Source: Euryarchaeota archaeon UBA229 (GTDB lineage: Archaea > Thermoplasmatota > Poseidoniia > Poseidoniales > Poseidoniaceae). From it: DNA of 6,152 nt. The position numbers were made by a program, and so were the translations under genes. Shown one piece after another: positions 1 through 6,152 of the stretch; the stretch's first letter is position 1, and every line of letters begins with the position of its first letter. Where the stretch lies: contig DAUW01000092.1 in assembly GCA_002505355.1 (NCBI GenBank), positions 1 through 6,152 of the forward strand, read 5' to 3'. The notes under the pieces were generated by a model. That model worked only from the letters and a program-made list of their open reading frames with translations. It was not told where the DNA came from and searched no databases.

Positions 1-2357
1 CCTGTTCTAAATCTAAATCTAAGGTCGATGGTTTCACCTGCCCAAGGGCTTAGATCAAAAGTTCCAAGTCCATCGTCAGTGAAATTATTCCAGCCATAGA
101 AGGTGTTGAATGAGTAGATTCCGTAGTAGTATAGTCCTTCTGCGTAGCCACCAACAACATTTTCCTTGTAAGCACGGTCGAGGTCAAAACCACCCCAAAT
201 TGATTGGCCTGAGTAACATGCTCCGGCAATGTAAGCGGATACTGGACAATTAATTACCGACCAGCCGGTCTCTTCGCTACCAACTTCAATCATGGCTAAA
301 TCGTCCCAAACGTCTCCAACCACAAACCCGTTGGTATCTGCGCTTCCCAAAGCACCGAATCCAAGGTCTTGGAATAGTTCAACGCTCATGAAGGCTCGGT
401 CGGAGCCTGTGAGGTCGACATCACGTAGAACCATCGCTTCATCCCAATTCTTTCCATAGCCAGTCCACTCTCCGCCAGTGCTGTTGGTTACAGTCTCACC
501 AGACCACATGAAGTGGGTTGGATTGAGGTAGTTAGCTGAGTAGTCAGCCTGTGATTCGTCAGGATCGGTCCCAGTACCGCTCGAAGGTGTAGTTTGTTCT
601 TGCCAGTGATGGGTTCCGGCTTCAACGTAATCGATGTAATCCCAAGTACAGCCAGAACCACAGACACCTAGATCTTCTGGGTTATCCCAATCGTTTGCGT
701 AAACGGTTTGGTTGACTGAGTTAGCCTCATCAACCACCTTTAGTTCAACGTCCAGCGTTGCACTTTGGCCGTTGAGGACGTCCATTCCAGTGTTGGTAAT
801 AGTTACGTTTAGTTCTCTTGAACCTTCGCCTACTTGGCCAACATACCGGTCGACCGGAGATATTTCTATACCGGAAACTGATAGGTCTTGATTGTCCATC
901 TCGATAACAGTAATTGTGTCATACTGACCATCCCAGCCGAAGTTATCTCTCCAGCCGCCAAAACGCCAGTTCTTGTGCGCAACCACAATATCAGGAGCTG
1001 AGTTGGCATCACCAGCCAATTGGCCAACCTCTGCAGTGTGTGGTCGGCGACCGGCTGCGTAGGATAGCGGGCTCAAATGACCGCCGCTGCCATCAGATAA
1101 TGTAACTTGAATCGAGGTTGGGAAGTTTAGGAAGAAGTTGGATGATGTACCACCTGCTGAGTCGGTTGAGTTTTGCTGGTAAGCAATTGTTGGGTTGATG
1201 AAGTCGGGTTCTTGATCGCCGTTCAAATCAGCGATTGTTATACTCCACGAAATGTAGGGACCAAAATATGCGGTTTGTGGACTTGACCATGAACCGGACG
1301 CGCTGGAAGTGACGTAGGTCACGTCTTCCACATTTTCATCATTAAGTGCAAGCACATCAGCAACGCCATCTCCGTCGATATCAGCCACATCTAAATCCTG
1401 AGAGGTCACTGTTGCCATGTTAATAACGTGCTCAGAGGTACTTGTCGGGGTTGTACTGAAGGTATAGGTAAGCGGGAAGGTATTAGTCTGGCAGTTGAAC
1501 TCAACAATCGACACGTTGTCATCATGTCCGGGGTTAGTAGGCTGTCCGGTCGCATAATCGAGACCTTCGCTCCTAAGCAGCCACATGTCATTGTCAAAAC
1601 AGGTTCCTCCACCACCAAAACCGCCACCGACTTGGGATTCTCCCCAGTCACCGGCAGCAAATGCTCGGTAGGTATTCTGTTGTGATGGCCCAAGGTTGGT
1701 AATTATGCCTTGGGTGTTTGATGATATTGGACCAAGATATGTAACGACCCTTTGAGTGGTTATGTCAGCTTGCAAGTCTAATACCATTACATCATCGTTG
1801 CCGTCTTGGTTAAGGTCAGATACTTCAAGATCCCAAGCCCAGAAGTGAGTAAATCTTGAACCGATAGACCACGTTTTTTCATTACAGCCACCATTTTCGA
1901 TAATAGTGACGTTGCCTGGTTCACCTGCTGGTGACCCATCATCGTTTGTCTTGAACGGGTTATTTCGCTGGAAAATTACGATGTCGATGGCGCTATCTCC
2001 GGTGAATTCACCGACTTCGATAAACTGCACATTGGAAAACTCATCCCAATCAGCATCTCTATCTTGATTTGCCGAGACCCAAATGTCTTGGCGCTCGGAA
2101 AAATCTCCGTCACCGTCATTCCATAGTACCGTAATAGTATGTGTACCATCAGTCGCGACCGCTATGTCATTGTGACCATCGCAGTTGAAATCCCCGATGG
2201 CAACATCATGCGGGTCACGGTTTGTGGTGTACGTTCTTGCTTGAGAAGCGCTTGCTGTAGTTGCTAATGCTGCGGTGGTAGAAAGTACCATCAGCATACA
2301 AAGTAAGATGCTTCTTGCGCGGGCTTTGAAGAGATTGTCTTGGGAAAACATCATCAT
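1..2357 (-). CDS. Secreted FG-GAP/VCBS beta-propeller surface protein with jelly-roll region, 3' end cut by window edge
   Basis: I translated this frame codon by codon and found no stop in 785 codons; it runs off the left edge. Residues 1-40 form a Sec signal peptide: KARAR at 11-15, a hydrophobic core at about 17-32, and cleavage probably after ASA (37) or SQA (40). FG-GAP-like repeats with Asp-rich, calcium-loop-like cores begin near residues 51 (DFNCDGHND), 113 (degenerate), 176 (DLNQDGNDD), 231 (degenerate, interrupted by GGGFGGGG), 321 (DIDGDGVAD), 372 (DLNGDQEPD) and 441 (degenerate). Seven repeats suggest one seven-bladed propeller. Residues 488-545 look like a CARDB/Ig strand module (ITNTGMDVLNG). 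From about 555 on, the Trp/Asp-rich sequence with DLSPWAGETIDLRFRF near the edge resembles the jelly-roll domain next to InhA/M6 peptidases. No HExxH motif is visible, so this part is not a protease. The mature part has eight cysteines (59, 158, 253, 289, 566, 570, 704, 714), which fits an exported disulfide-bonded protein. A role in adhesion or glycan binding is inference. Start: ATG at 2357 is the first of three tandem ATGs; GTG at 2360 is also in frame and a stop lies at 2366-2364. There is no Shine-Dalgarno site. Confidence 0.88.
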   Translation of the reverse strand, partial: MMMFSQDNLFKARARSILLCMLMVLSTTAALATTASASQARTYTTNRDPHDVAIGDFNCDGHNDIAVATDGTHTITVLWNDGDGDFSERQDIWVSANQDRDADWDEFSNVQFIEVGEFTGDSAIDIVIFQRNNPFKTNDDGSPAGEPGNVTIIENGGCNEKTWSIGSRFTHFWAWDLEVSDLNQDGNDDVMVLDLQADITTQRVVTYLGPISSNTQGIITNLGPSQQNTYRAFAAGDWGESQVGGGFGGGGTCFDNDMWLLRSEGLDYATGQPTNPGHDDNVSIVEFNCQTNTFPLTYTFSTTPTSTSEHVINMATVTSQDLDVADIDGDGVADVLALNDENVEDVTYVTSSASGSWSSPQTAYFGPYISWSITIADLNGDQEPDFINPTIAYQQNSTDSAGGTSSNFFLNFPTSIQVTLSDGSGGHLSPLSYAAGRRPHTAEVGQLAGDANSAPDIVVAHKNWRFGGWRDNFGWDGQYDTITVIEMDNQDLSVSGIEISPVDRYVGQVGEGSRELNVTITNTGMDVLNGQSATLDVELKVVDEANSVNQTVYANDWDNPEDLGVCGSGCTWDYIDYVEAGTHHWQEQTTPSSGTGTDPDESQADYSANYLNPTHFMWSGETVTNSTGGEWTGYGKNWDEAMVLRDVDLTGSDRAFMSVELFQDLGFGALGSADTNGFVVGDVWDDLAMIEVGSEETGWSVINCPVSAYIAGACYSGQSIWGGFDLDRAYKENVVGGYAEGLYYYGIYSFNTFYGWNNFTDDGLGTFDLSPWAGETIDLRFRFRT

Positions 2358-2383
2358 CACTTGTTAACGCAGACATACTACCA

Positions 2384-2392
2384 CTTTAATTG
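2384..2392 (-). promoter_or_regulatory. Possible TATA box of the surface-protein gene (leaderless type)
   Basis: On the minus strand this reads CAATTAAAG. It lies in the 118-base gap between the unknown gene's stop and the surface-protein start. Its centre is about 30 bases upstream of the ATG at 2357. Archaeal transcription usually starts about 25 bases after the TATA centre, so the message would begin within a few bases of the GTG/ATG start. The lack of any GGAGG-like sequence just upstream agrees with leaderless translation. The match to the archaeal TATA consensus is weak, and spacing is the main support. Confidence 0.35.
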
Positions 2393-2475
2393 CTTTGGAA
2401 TTTTGTCCCGAAACGGACTGTTGACATGCGTAACAGTGAAGCGAAATTGACATTATTGAAATCGGAGAATTGGAT

Positions 2476-3144
2476 TCAAACCTTGCCGGCTAGCCAGCGT
2501 GGTGACGGCCCCCATCCAATCGCATCGCCGCCGTGGACTTTTACCAATTTTCCAGCAGAAAATAACGACTCCAACCAAACTTCTAACGCTGTACCTTCAC
2601 GGTTACCTAATTTTTTACTGGCGATTTCCTCGATATCGCTGGTTTTTAGCGCAGTGAAACCATAATCTCGCACAACGATATTCATTAATTCCCGCAACCA
2701 AGCTTCTGCCATTGGATCGATGCTCATCGTGCCTTGAACTGGTAATGGCTCGTCAAGTTCAGCAAAAATTTCCATCAATTCGATTGGGTCGGGCTTGCTT
2801 AAATTATCAAGGCCTAAGGCCCTCAGTTCGGTATCGAGGTCTAACTCACCGATTGGCCTTCTAACCACTGGTATTCTAGACGGGTCAGGTTCTGGGCCCA
2901 TATCTAAGGGTTTTTCACCAAGCGGTTGGTCATCAATTTCGATGTTCGCTTTAGACTTGGTCTTGATGCCAGATGTGTTAGTAGCTTTCACTTCTTGACC
3001 TATCGGCATCATCCAGCCGACGCCTTCCAAGCCTAATTCTGCCACCTTATCGCGGACCCAATCGGCATCGCCGCGGAGGAGTATTTCAGTATCATTTTCA
3101 TCAGAGCGAAAACGATATTGAACAAATCCCTTCAAGTCCGCCAT
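2476..3144 (-). CDS. Uncharacterised 222-residue two-domain protein
   Basis: I do not recognise this family. It has no signal peptide, no membrane segment and no cysteine, so it is probably cytoplasmic. Residues 7-48 look like a small strand-strand-helix module: FVQYRFRS, then ILLRGDADWV leading into a helix (VRDKVAELGL). Residues 50-100 form a polar linker rich in Lys, Asp and Pro, probably disordered. Residues 100-132 contain acidic helices (DLDTELRALGL, ELMEIFAELDE). Residues 143-222 look like a compact helical domain ending in a strand pair (KLVKVHGGDAIGWGPSP), with a layout resembling a winged helix; that is inference. The protein is acidic overall, which argues against simple DNA binding by the whole chain. 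The gene begins 38 bases after the aconitase stop and has a clear Shine-Dalgarno site, so it is probably co-transcribed with aconitase. The ATG at 3144 is supported by that site. The gene ends with TGA at 2478-2476. Confidence 0.85.
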   Translation of the reverse strand: MADLKGFVQYRFRSDENDTEILLRGDADWVRDKVAELGLEGVGWMMPIGQEVKATNTSGIKTKSKANIEIDDQPLGEKPLDMGPEPDPSRIPVVRRPIGELDLDTELRALGLDNLSKPDPIELMEIFAELDEPLPVQGTMSIDPMAEAWLRELMNIVVRDYGFTALKTSDIEEIASKKLGNREGTALEVWLESLFSAGKLVKVHGGDAIGWGPSPRWLAGKV

Positions 3145-3150
3145 GTAAAT

Positions 3151-3155
3151 TCCTC
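3151..3155 (-). promoter_or_regulatory. Shine-Dalgarno site of the 222-residue gene
   Basis: The minus strand reads GAGGA here. The GAGG core is seven bases upstream of the ATG at 3144, which is standard spacing. It fixes the start codon and indicates that this gene is translated from a leadered or polycistronic message, unlike the surface-protein gene to its left. Confidence 0.65.
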
Positions 3156-3160
3156 GAATT

Positions 3161-3176
3161 ATCTTGTCTTCAAGAT
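3161..3176. repeat. Perfect inverted repeat between aconitase and the unknown gene
   Basis: ATCTTG and CAAGAT flank a four-base loop, giving a six-base-pair perfect stem. It starts seven bases after the aconitase stop codon and ends six bases before the next gene's Shine-Dalgarno site. No T-run follows it on the minus strand, so it is not a typical intrinsic terminator. It could be an RNA-processing or stability element between two co-transcribed genes, or chance. Confidence 0.4.
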
Positions 3177-3182
3177 GACGCT

Positions 3183-5846
3183 CTATTTAGCCAGCTGGCG
3201 CAAAACCGTATGCAGTATGCCGCCATTACGGTAGTATTCAACCTCAACAGGGGTGTCAAGGCGTACTTGAGCGTCGAATTCAATCACCGTATTGTCAGGC
3301 TTTTGTGCGGTTATGGTTAGCATCTGTAGTGGCTCGACATTATCGGTAATAGGTATGCTGAAGGTCTCATTGCCGTCAAGTCCCAACGATTGATGAGATT
3401 CGCCAGGCTTGAAGGTTAATGGCAACACCCCCATGCCAACAAGATTTGACCGGTGAATCCTCTCAAAAGAGGTTGCGATTACCGCCTCAACCCCGAGCAA
3501 GTATGTCCCTTTAGCGGCCCAATCTCTGGATGATCCTGTACCATACTGCGAGCCGGCTAACACAACTTTTGGCCCGTCATATGCATTTGCCGCATCATAA
3601 ACCGACACAACCTCACCTGAGGTAGGATGCTTAGCAAATCCTCCCTCGGTTCCGGGAGCCATCTGATTCCTTATCCTGACATTAGCAAAGGTCCCGCGCA
3701 TCATTATTTCGTGGTTCCCTCTTCGGCTCCCGAAGGAATTGAAGTCGCTTTGATCAACTCCTCTTTCGACCAACCATTGCCCTGCGGGTCCTGATTTTGA
3801 AAACGAACCAGCAGGTGAAATATGATCGGTGGTAATAGAATCACCCAGTTTTAACAAAACTTTGGCTTGATGTATCGATGATATTGGTTCCGGTTGCGGA
3901 CTTAATCCTGAAAAGAACGACGGCAATCTGATGTATGTTGAGTCTTCTTGCCAAGGATACAATGGGCTTGTTTCTGCTGGGATAGAGTCCCAACGCGGTT
4001 CATTCATCGCGTCAGCATACCGCTGTCTAAACATCTCTGGGGTTATGACCGCTAGGGCTTGAGCTAACTCATCATCAGTCGGCCATACATCGGATAGCAT
4101 TACTGGAGTACCATCAGTGGAAAATCCTAGTGGTTCTGTTTCAAGGTCAATCTCCAAATTGCCAGCAATGGCGTAGGCCACAACCAGCGGAGGGCTTGCT
4201 AAGTAAGAGGCTTTGACCTTGCTGTGGACTCTACCTTCGAAATTCCTATTCCCTGAAATAACAGAGCCGACTACTAAACCCGACTCCTCAATCGCGTTGT
4301 CAATTTCTTCTGCTAACGGACCAGAGTTACCGATGCATGTCGTACAGCCATATCCAACTACATTGAACCCCATTTCATTGAGATCTTCTTGAAGGCCGGT
4401 CGCTTCGTAGTATTCTGTTACCACTCTGCTGCCAGGCGCCAGTGAGGTCTTGACCCACGGTTTGACTGATAAGCCAAGCTTCCTGGCATTGCGTGCCAAA
4501 AGACCTGCTGCTAACATTACCCCGGGGTTGGAAGTGTTGGTACACGAGGTTATAGCCGCAATTACCACGTCGCCATGGTTGAGGTCAAACTTCTGATTGT
4601 TGTATTCAACAACAGAACTGTTAGACAAGTCTTCCTGACTAAGGCCGTGCCCATGATGGCCTAAATCTCCGGTCAATGACTCAATAAAGTGGGACTTCAT
4701 ATCGGCCAAATCTACTCTATCCTGTGGTCGTTTAGGACCTGCAAGCGCTGGTTGAACACTATCCAAGTCAAGTTGTAAGAGTGCGGTGTAAGACTTTTCA
4801 GCGGCGTTTTTATCATACCACAGCCCTTGAGCCTTACAATATTCTTCAACTCCGTTGATAGCAGATTCTTCACGACCAGTTAGGCGCATGTATTCAAGTG
4901 TCCGCTCGTCGACAGGGAAGAAACCACATGTCGCACCATACTCTGGTGCCATGTTAGCTATTGTCGCACGGTCTGCAAGTGTTAAAGCAGCCATGCCACT
5001 ACCGAAAAATTCGACGAATTTACCTACGACACCGTGCTCTCGAAGCATTTCGACAATTCTTAGTGTCATATCTGTTGCTGTAACACCGGGCTTCAGTTGA
5101 CCAGTTAACCGAACTCCAACGACGTCAGGCGCCAACATGTAGATTGGCTGACCCAGCATAACAGCCTCTGCCTCTATGCCTCCAACACCCCATCCGAGAA
5201 CGCCCAATCCGTTGATCATTGTCGTGTGAGAATCAGTACCCACAAGAGTATCAGCAAGCCATATGCCGTCTTCTTGTCGGGCAATGCTTGCGAGGAACTC
5301 TAAGTTGACCTGATGAACAATTCCTCTCGACGGTGGGACTACTTGGAAATCCTTTAGCGACTTCTGCCCCCACTTAAGGAAAGTGTAACGTTCCAAATTA
5401 CGGTTGTACTCAATATCTAGGTTCATCTCAAGAGCGTTTTCAAAAGCCCCCGAAACGTCGACTTGAACAGAGTGGTCAATAACCAGATCTACCGGGACCT
5501 GAGGGTTTACTTTTTCCGCATCACCGCCCATTTCAACCATCGCATCGCGAAGAGCCGCTAGGTCAACAACCGCCGGGACACCGGTAAAATCCTGCAGTAT
5601 TACTCTGGAAGGTCTAAATGGAATTTCTCCTCGCTCTCCATTAGCCTGCCAACCAGCAATATTGCGCACATCTTGCTCGGTGACCAGAAAACCATCATTG
5701 CCTCGAATGGCGCCCTCAAGGAGGATTCTTATCGAATACGGTAAATGAGAAGTATCAATGCCGTTTTCATCAAGGCCAGATATCGAGTAGTAATGGCCAC
5801 CGATTGCCAATTCACGTCTTGCGTTGAAGGTGTCGATCGTCGCCAT
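3183..5846 (-). CDS. acnA: Aconitate hydratase, AcnA/IRP1 type
   Basis: Cytoplasmic TCA-cycle enzyme that interconverts citrate and isocitrate through cis-aconitate using a [4Fe-4S] cluster. From the ATG at 5846 the protein has 887 residues, the usual length of the monomeric AcnA/IRP1 class. The three cluster ligands are present: Cys435 in SCTNTSNPG, and Cys501 and Cys504 in GCTTCIGNSGP. Other family signatures include GTDSHTTM at 203-210, SGNRNFEGRVH at 531-541, the swivel-domain entry GDSITTDHISPAGS at 668-681, FGSRRGNHEIMMRGTF at 705-720 and the active-site GSSRDWAAKG at 771-780, with Ser-Arg-Asp intact. Domains 1-3 span about 1-550 and the swivel domain about 660-850. The frame can be extended ten codons to a TTG at 5876, but I prefer the ATG: the family N-terminus aligns there and AGGT lies six bases upstream. 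The gene sits between a cyclophilin gene and an unknown gene on the same strand. Nothing is missing or broken. A moonlighting RNA-binding role, as in IRP1, cannot be judged from the sequence. Confidence 0.98.
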   Translation of the reverse strand: MATIDTFNARRELAIGGHYYSISGLDENGIDTSHLPYSIRILLEGAIRGNDGFLVTEQDVRNIAGWQANGERGEIPFRPSRVILQDFTGVPAVVDLAALRDAMVEMGGDAEKVNPQVPVDLVIDHSVQVDVSGAFENALEMNLDIEYNRNLERYTFLKWGQKSLKDFQVVPPSRGIVHQVNLEFLASIARQEDGIWLADTLVGTDSHTTMINGLGVLGWGVGGIEAEAVMLGQPIYMLAPDVVGVRLTGQLKPGVTATDMTLRIVEMLREHGVVGKFVEFFGSGMAALTLADRATIANMAPEYGATCGFFPVDERTLEYMRLTGREESAINGVEEYCKAQGLWYDKNAAEKSYTALLQLDLDSVQPALAGPKRPQDRVDLADMKSHFIESLTGDLGHHGHGLSQEDLSNSSVVEYNNQKFDLNHGDVVIAAITSCTNTSNPGVMLAAGLLARNARKLGLSVKPWVKTSLAPGSRVVTEYYEATGLQEDLNEMGFNVVGYGCTTCIGNSGPLAEEIDNAIEESGLVVGSVISGNRNFEGRVHSKVKASYLASPPLVVAYAIAGNLEIDLETEPLGFSTDGTPVMLSDVWPTDDELAQALAVITPEMFRQRYADAMNEPRWDSIPAETSPLYPWQEDSTYIRLPSFFSGLSPQPEPISSIHQAKVLLKLGDSITTDHISPAGSFSKSGPAGQWLVERGVDQSDFNSFGSRRGNHEIMMRGTFANVRIRNQMAPGTEGGFAKHPTSGEVVSVYDAANAYDGPKVVLAGSQYGTGSSRDWAAKGTYLLGVEAVIATSFERIHRSNLVGMGVLPLTFKPGESHQSLGLDGNETFSIPITDNVEPLQMLTITAQKPDNTVIEFDAQVRLDTPVEVEYYRNGGILHTVLRQLAK

Positions 5847-5852
5847 GGTCAG

Positions 5853-5856
5853 ACCT
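5853..5856 (-). promoter_or_regulatory. Short Shine-Dalgarno site deciding the aconitase start
   Basis: The minus strand reads AGGT, six bases upstream of the ATG at 5846 and complementary to the common 16S tail. It lies inside the extended frame that begins at TTG 5876, so it supports the shorter, 887-residue product. Confidence 0.45.
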
Positions 5857-5890
5857 AAATCAAAGACATCTATCAATCAAACGCTTTGTT

Positions 5891-5903
5891 GAATAATTTC
5901 GCC
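5891..5903 (-). promoter_or_regulatory. Possible BRE/TATA promoter for aconitase
   Basis: Directly after the cyclophilin stop the minus strand reads GGCGAAATTATTC. CGAAA resembles an archaeal BRE and AAATTATT a weak TATA box. A transcript starting about 25 bases later would have a leader of roughly 20-25 bases carrying the AGGT site, so the spacing fits. The match is modest, and read-through from the cyclophilin gene is equally possible. Confidence 0.3.
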
Positions 5904-6152
5904 TTACCAGAAATACCACCAAGGCGTGTCTTCTCCGCCGTTAGTGGTCACACTTACCAAGGTAACTGGGTTGACTGGAACATCATTTGAACCTGTTTGA
6001 ATACCACTGATCGAGGTTACATGCTCACAGCCGTCAATAATGTCTCCAAATACGGTATGCTGGCCATCAAGCCAGTTTGGTGTACTATCTTCCGGAATCA
6101 AAAAGAATTGGCTGCCTCCAGTATTGGGTTGACCGGTCTTGGCCATTGAAAC
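5904..6152 (-). CDS. Cyclophilin-type peptidyl-prolyl cis-trans isomerase, C-terminal part
   Basis: The frame is open to the right edge, so the N-terminal half is outside the window; 82 residues and a TAA stop (5906-5904) are visible. An in-frame ATG at 6146 is an internal methionine within the conserved SMA motif, not the start. Cyclophilins catalyse cis-trans isomerisation of X-Pro bonds and assist folding. The fragment carries the family core in order: SMA (fragment residues 2-4), PNTGGSQFF (9-17, with the active-site Gln and Phe), and WLDGQHTVFG (27-36, with the Trp, Leu and His matching Trp121, Leu122 and His126 of human cyclophilin A). The strand PVTLVSVTTN (57-66) closes the barrel. 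After it the protein adds an unusual tail, GGEDTPWWYFW, ending on the last Trp. Whether it is cytoplasmic or exported cannot be told without the N-terminus. It ends 57 bases before the aconitase ATG, on the same strand. Confidence 0.95.
   Translation of the reverse strand, partial: VSMAKTGQPNTGGSQFFLIPEDSTPNWLDGQHTVFGDIIDGCEHVTSISGIQTGSNDVPVNPVTLVSVTTNGGEDTPWWYFW

Noticed and set aside
6..23. Near-perfect triple hexamer repeat (TCTAAA, TCTAAA, TCTAAG)
   Set aside because: It is in frame and encodes the alternating R-F-R-F-R beta strand typical of this jelly-roll region, so it is explained by protein sequence.
914..1105. Plus-strand open frame of 63 codons
   Set aside because: It lies antisense inside the surface-protein gene, has a Ser/Gln/His-rich composition and no family signature.
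1618..1637. Glycine-rich stretch as a low-complexity insertion or repeat element
   Set aside because: It stays in frame inside a degenerate propeller blade and is short (GGGFGGGG). It is most simply a loop.
1406..1693. Overlapping open frames on both strands (95 and 85 codons)
   Set aside because: Both are out-of-frame readings of the surface-protein gene, whose own frame is unbroken here and carries recognisable repeats.
2390..2665. Plus-strand open frame of 91 codons
   Set aside because: It is mostly antisense to the 3' end of the 222-residue gene, which has a better start and ribosome site. The part in the gap covers the likely promoter.
2795..2998. Plus-strand open frame of 67 codons
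   Set aside because: It is antisense within the 222-residue gene and is Ser-rich in the way antisense frames often are.
4855..5100. Plus-strand open frame of 81 codons
   Set aside because: It lies wholly antisense to conserved aconitase sequence.
6144..6146. ATG as a start for a complete 80-residue protein
   Set aside because: The codon is the conserved Met of the cyclophilin SMA motif and the frame is open upstream to the window edge, so the gene is truncated rather than short.

Overview
All the genes I can support lie on the minus strand, so the window reads right to left. The order is a 5'-truncated cyclophilin (6152-5904), a complete aconitase (5846-3183), an unrecognised 222-residue protein (3144-2476) and a large secreted FG-GAP/VCBS-type surface protein (2357 to beyond position 1). 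Gene density is high, with gaps of 57, 38 and 118 bases. There are no tRNA or rRNA genes, CRISPR arrays, insertion sequences or attachment sites. No gap reaches 300 bases.

Organism: the best guess is a marine planktonic euryarchaeon of the Marine Group II / Candidatus Poseidoniales kind. This rests on the type of gene content (a large secreted beta-propeller protein with an InhA-like jelly-roll region, and a bacterial-type aconitase A), a moderate GC content, TATA/BRE-like boxes, and one gene that appears to be translated from a leaderless message. No marker gene is present, so this is an inference and a bacterial origin is not excluded.

Region by region: positions 1-2357 hold an uninterrupted 785-codon frame that runs off the left edge. 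It encodes a signal peptide, about seven FG-GAP-like repeats (probably a seven-bladed beta-propeller), a CARDB/Ig-like segment and the start of a long jelly-roll domain. Positions 2358-2475 carry its probable promoter. Positions 2476-3144 encode a cysteine-free, acidic, two-domain protein of unknown function with a good Shine-Dalgarno site. Positions 3145-3182 hold a small perfect hairpin. Positions 3183-5846 encode aconitase with all three iron-sulfur ligands. Positions 5904-6152 encode the C-terminal half of a cyclophilin-type peptidyl-prolyl isomerase.

How they fit together: aconitase (TCA cycle, cytoplasm) and the unknown protein are close enough to share a transcript. The cyclophilin may be read through into aconitase, though a promoter-like box sits between them. 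The surface protein appears to have its own promoter and a separate, extracellular role. I see no defence, mobile or biosynthetic system. The items most worth follow-up are the unknown protein, the surface protein and the cyclophilin's aromatic tail.
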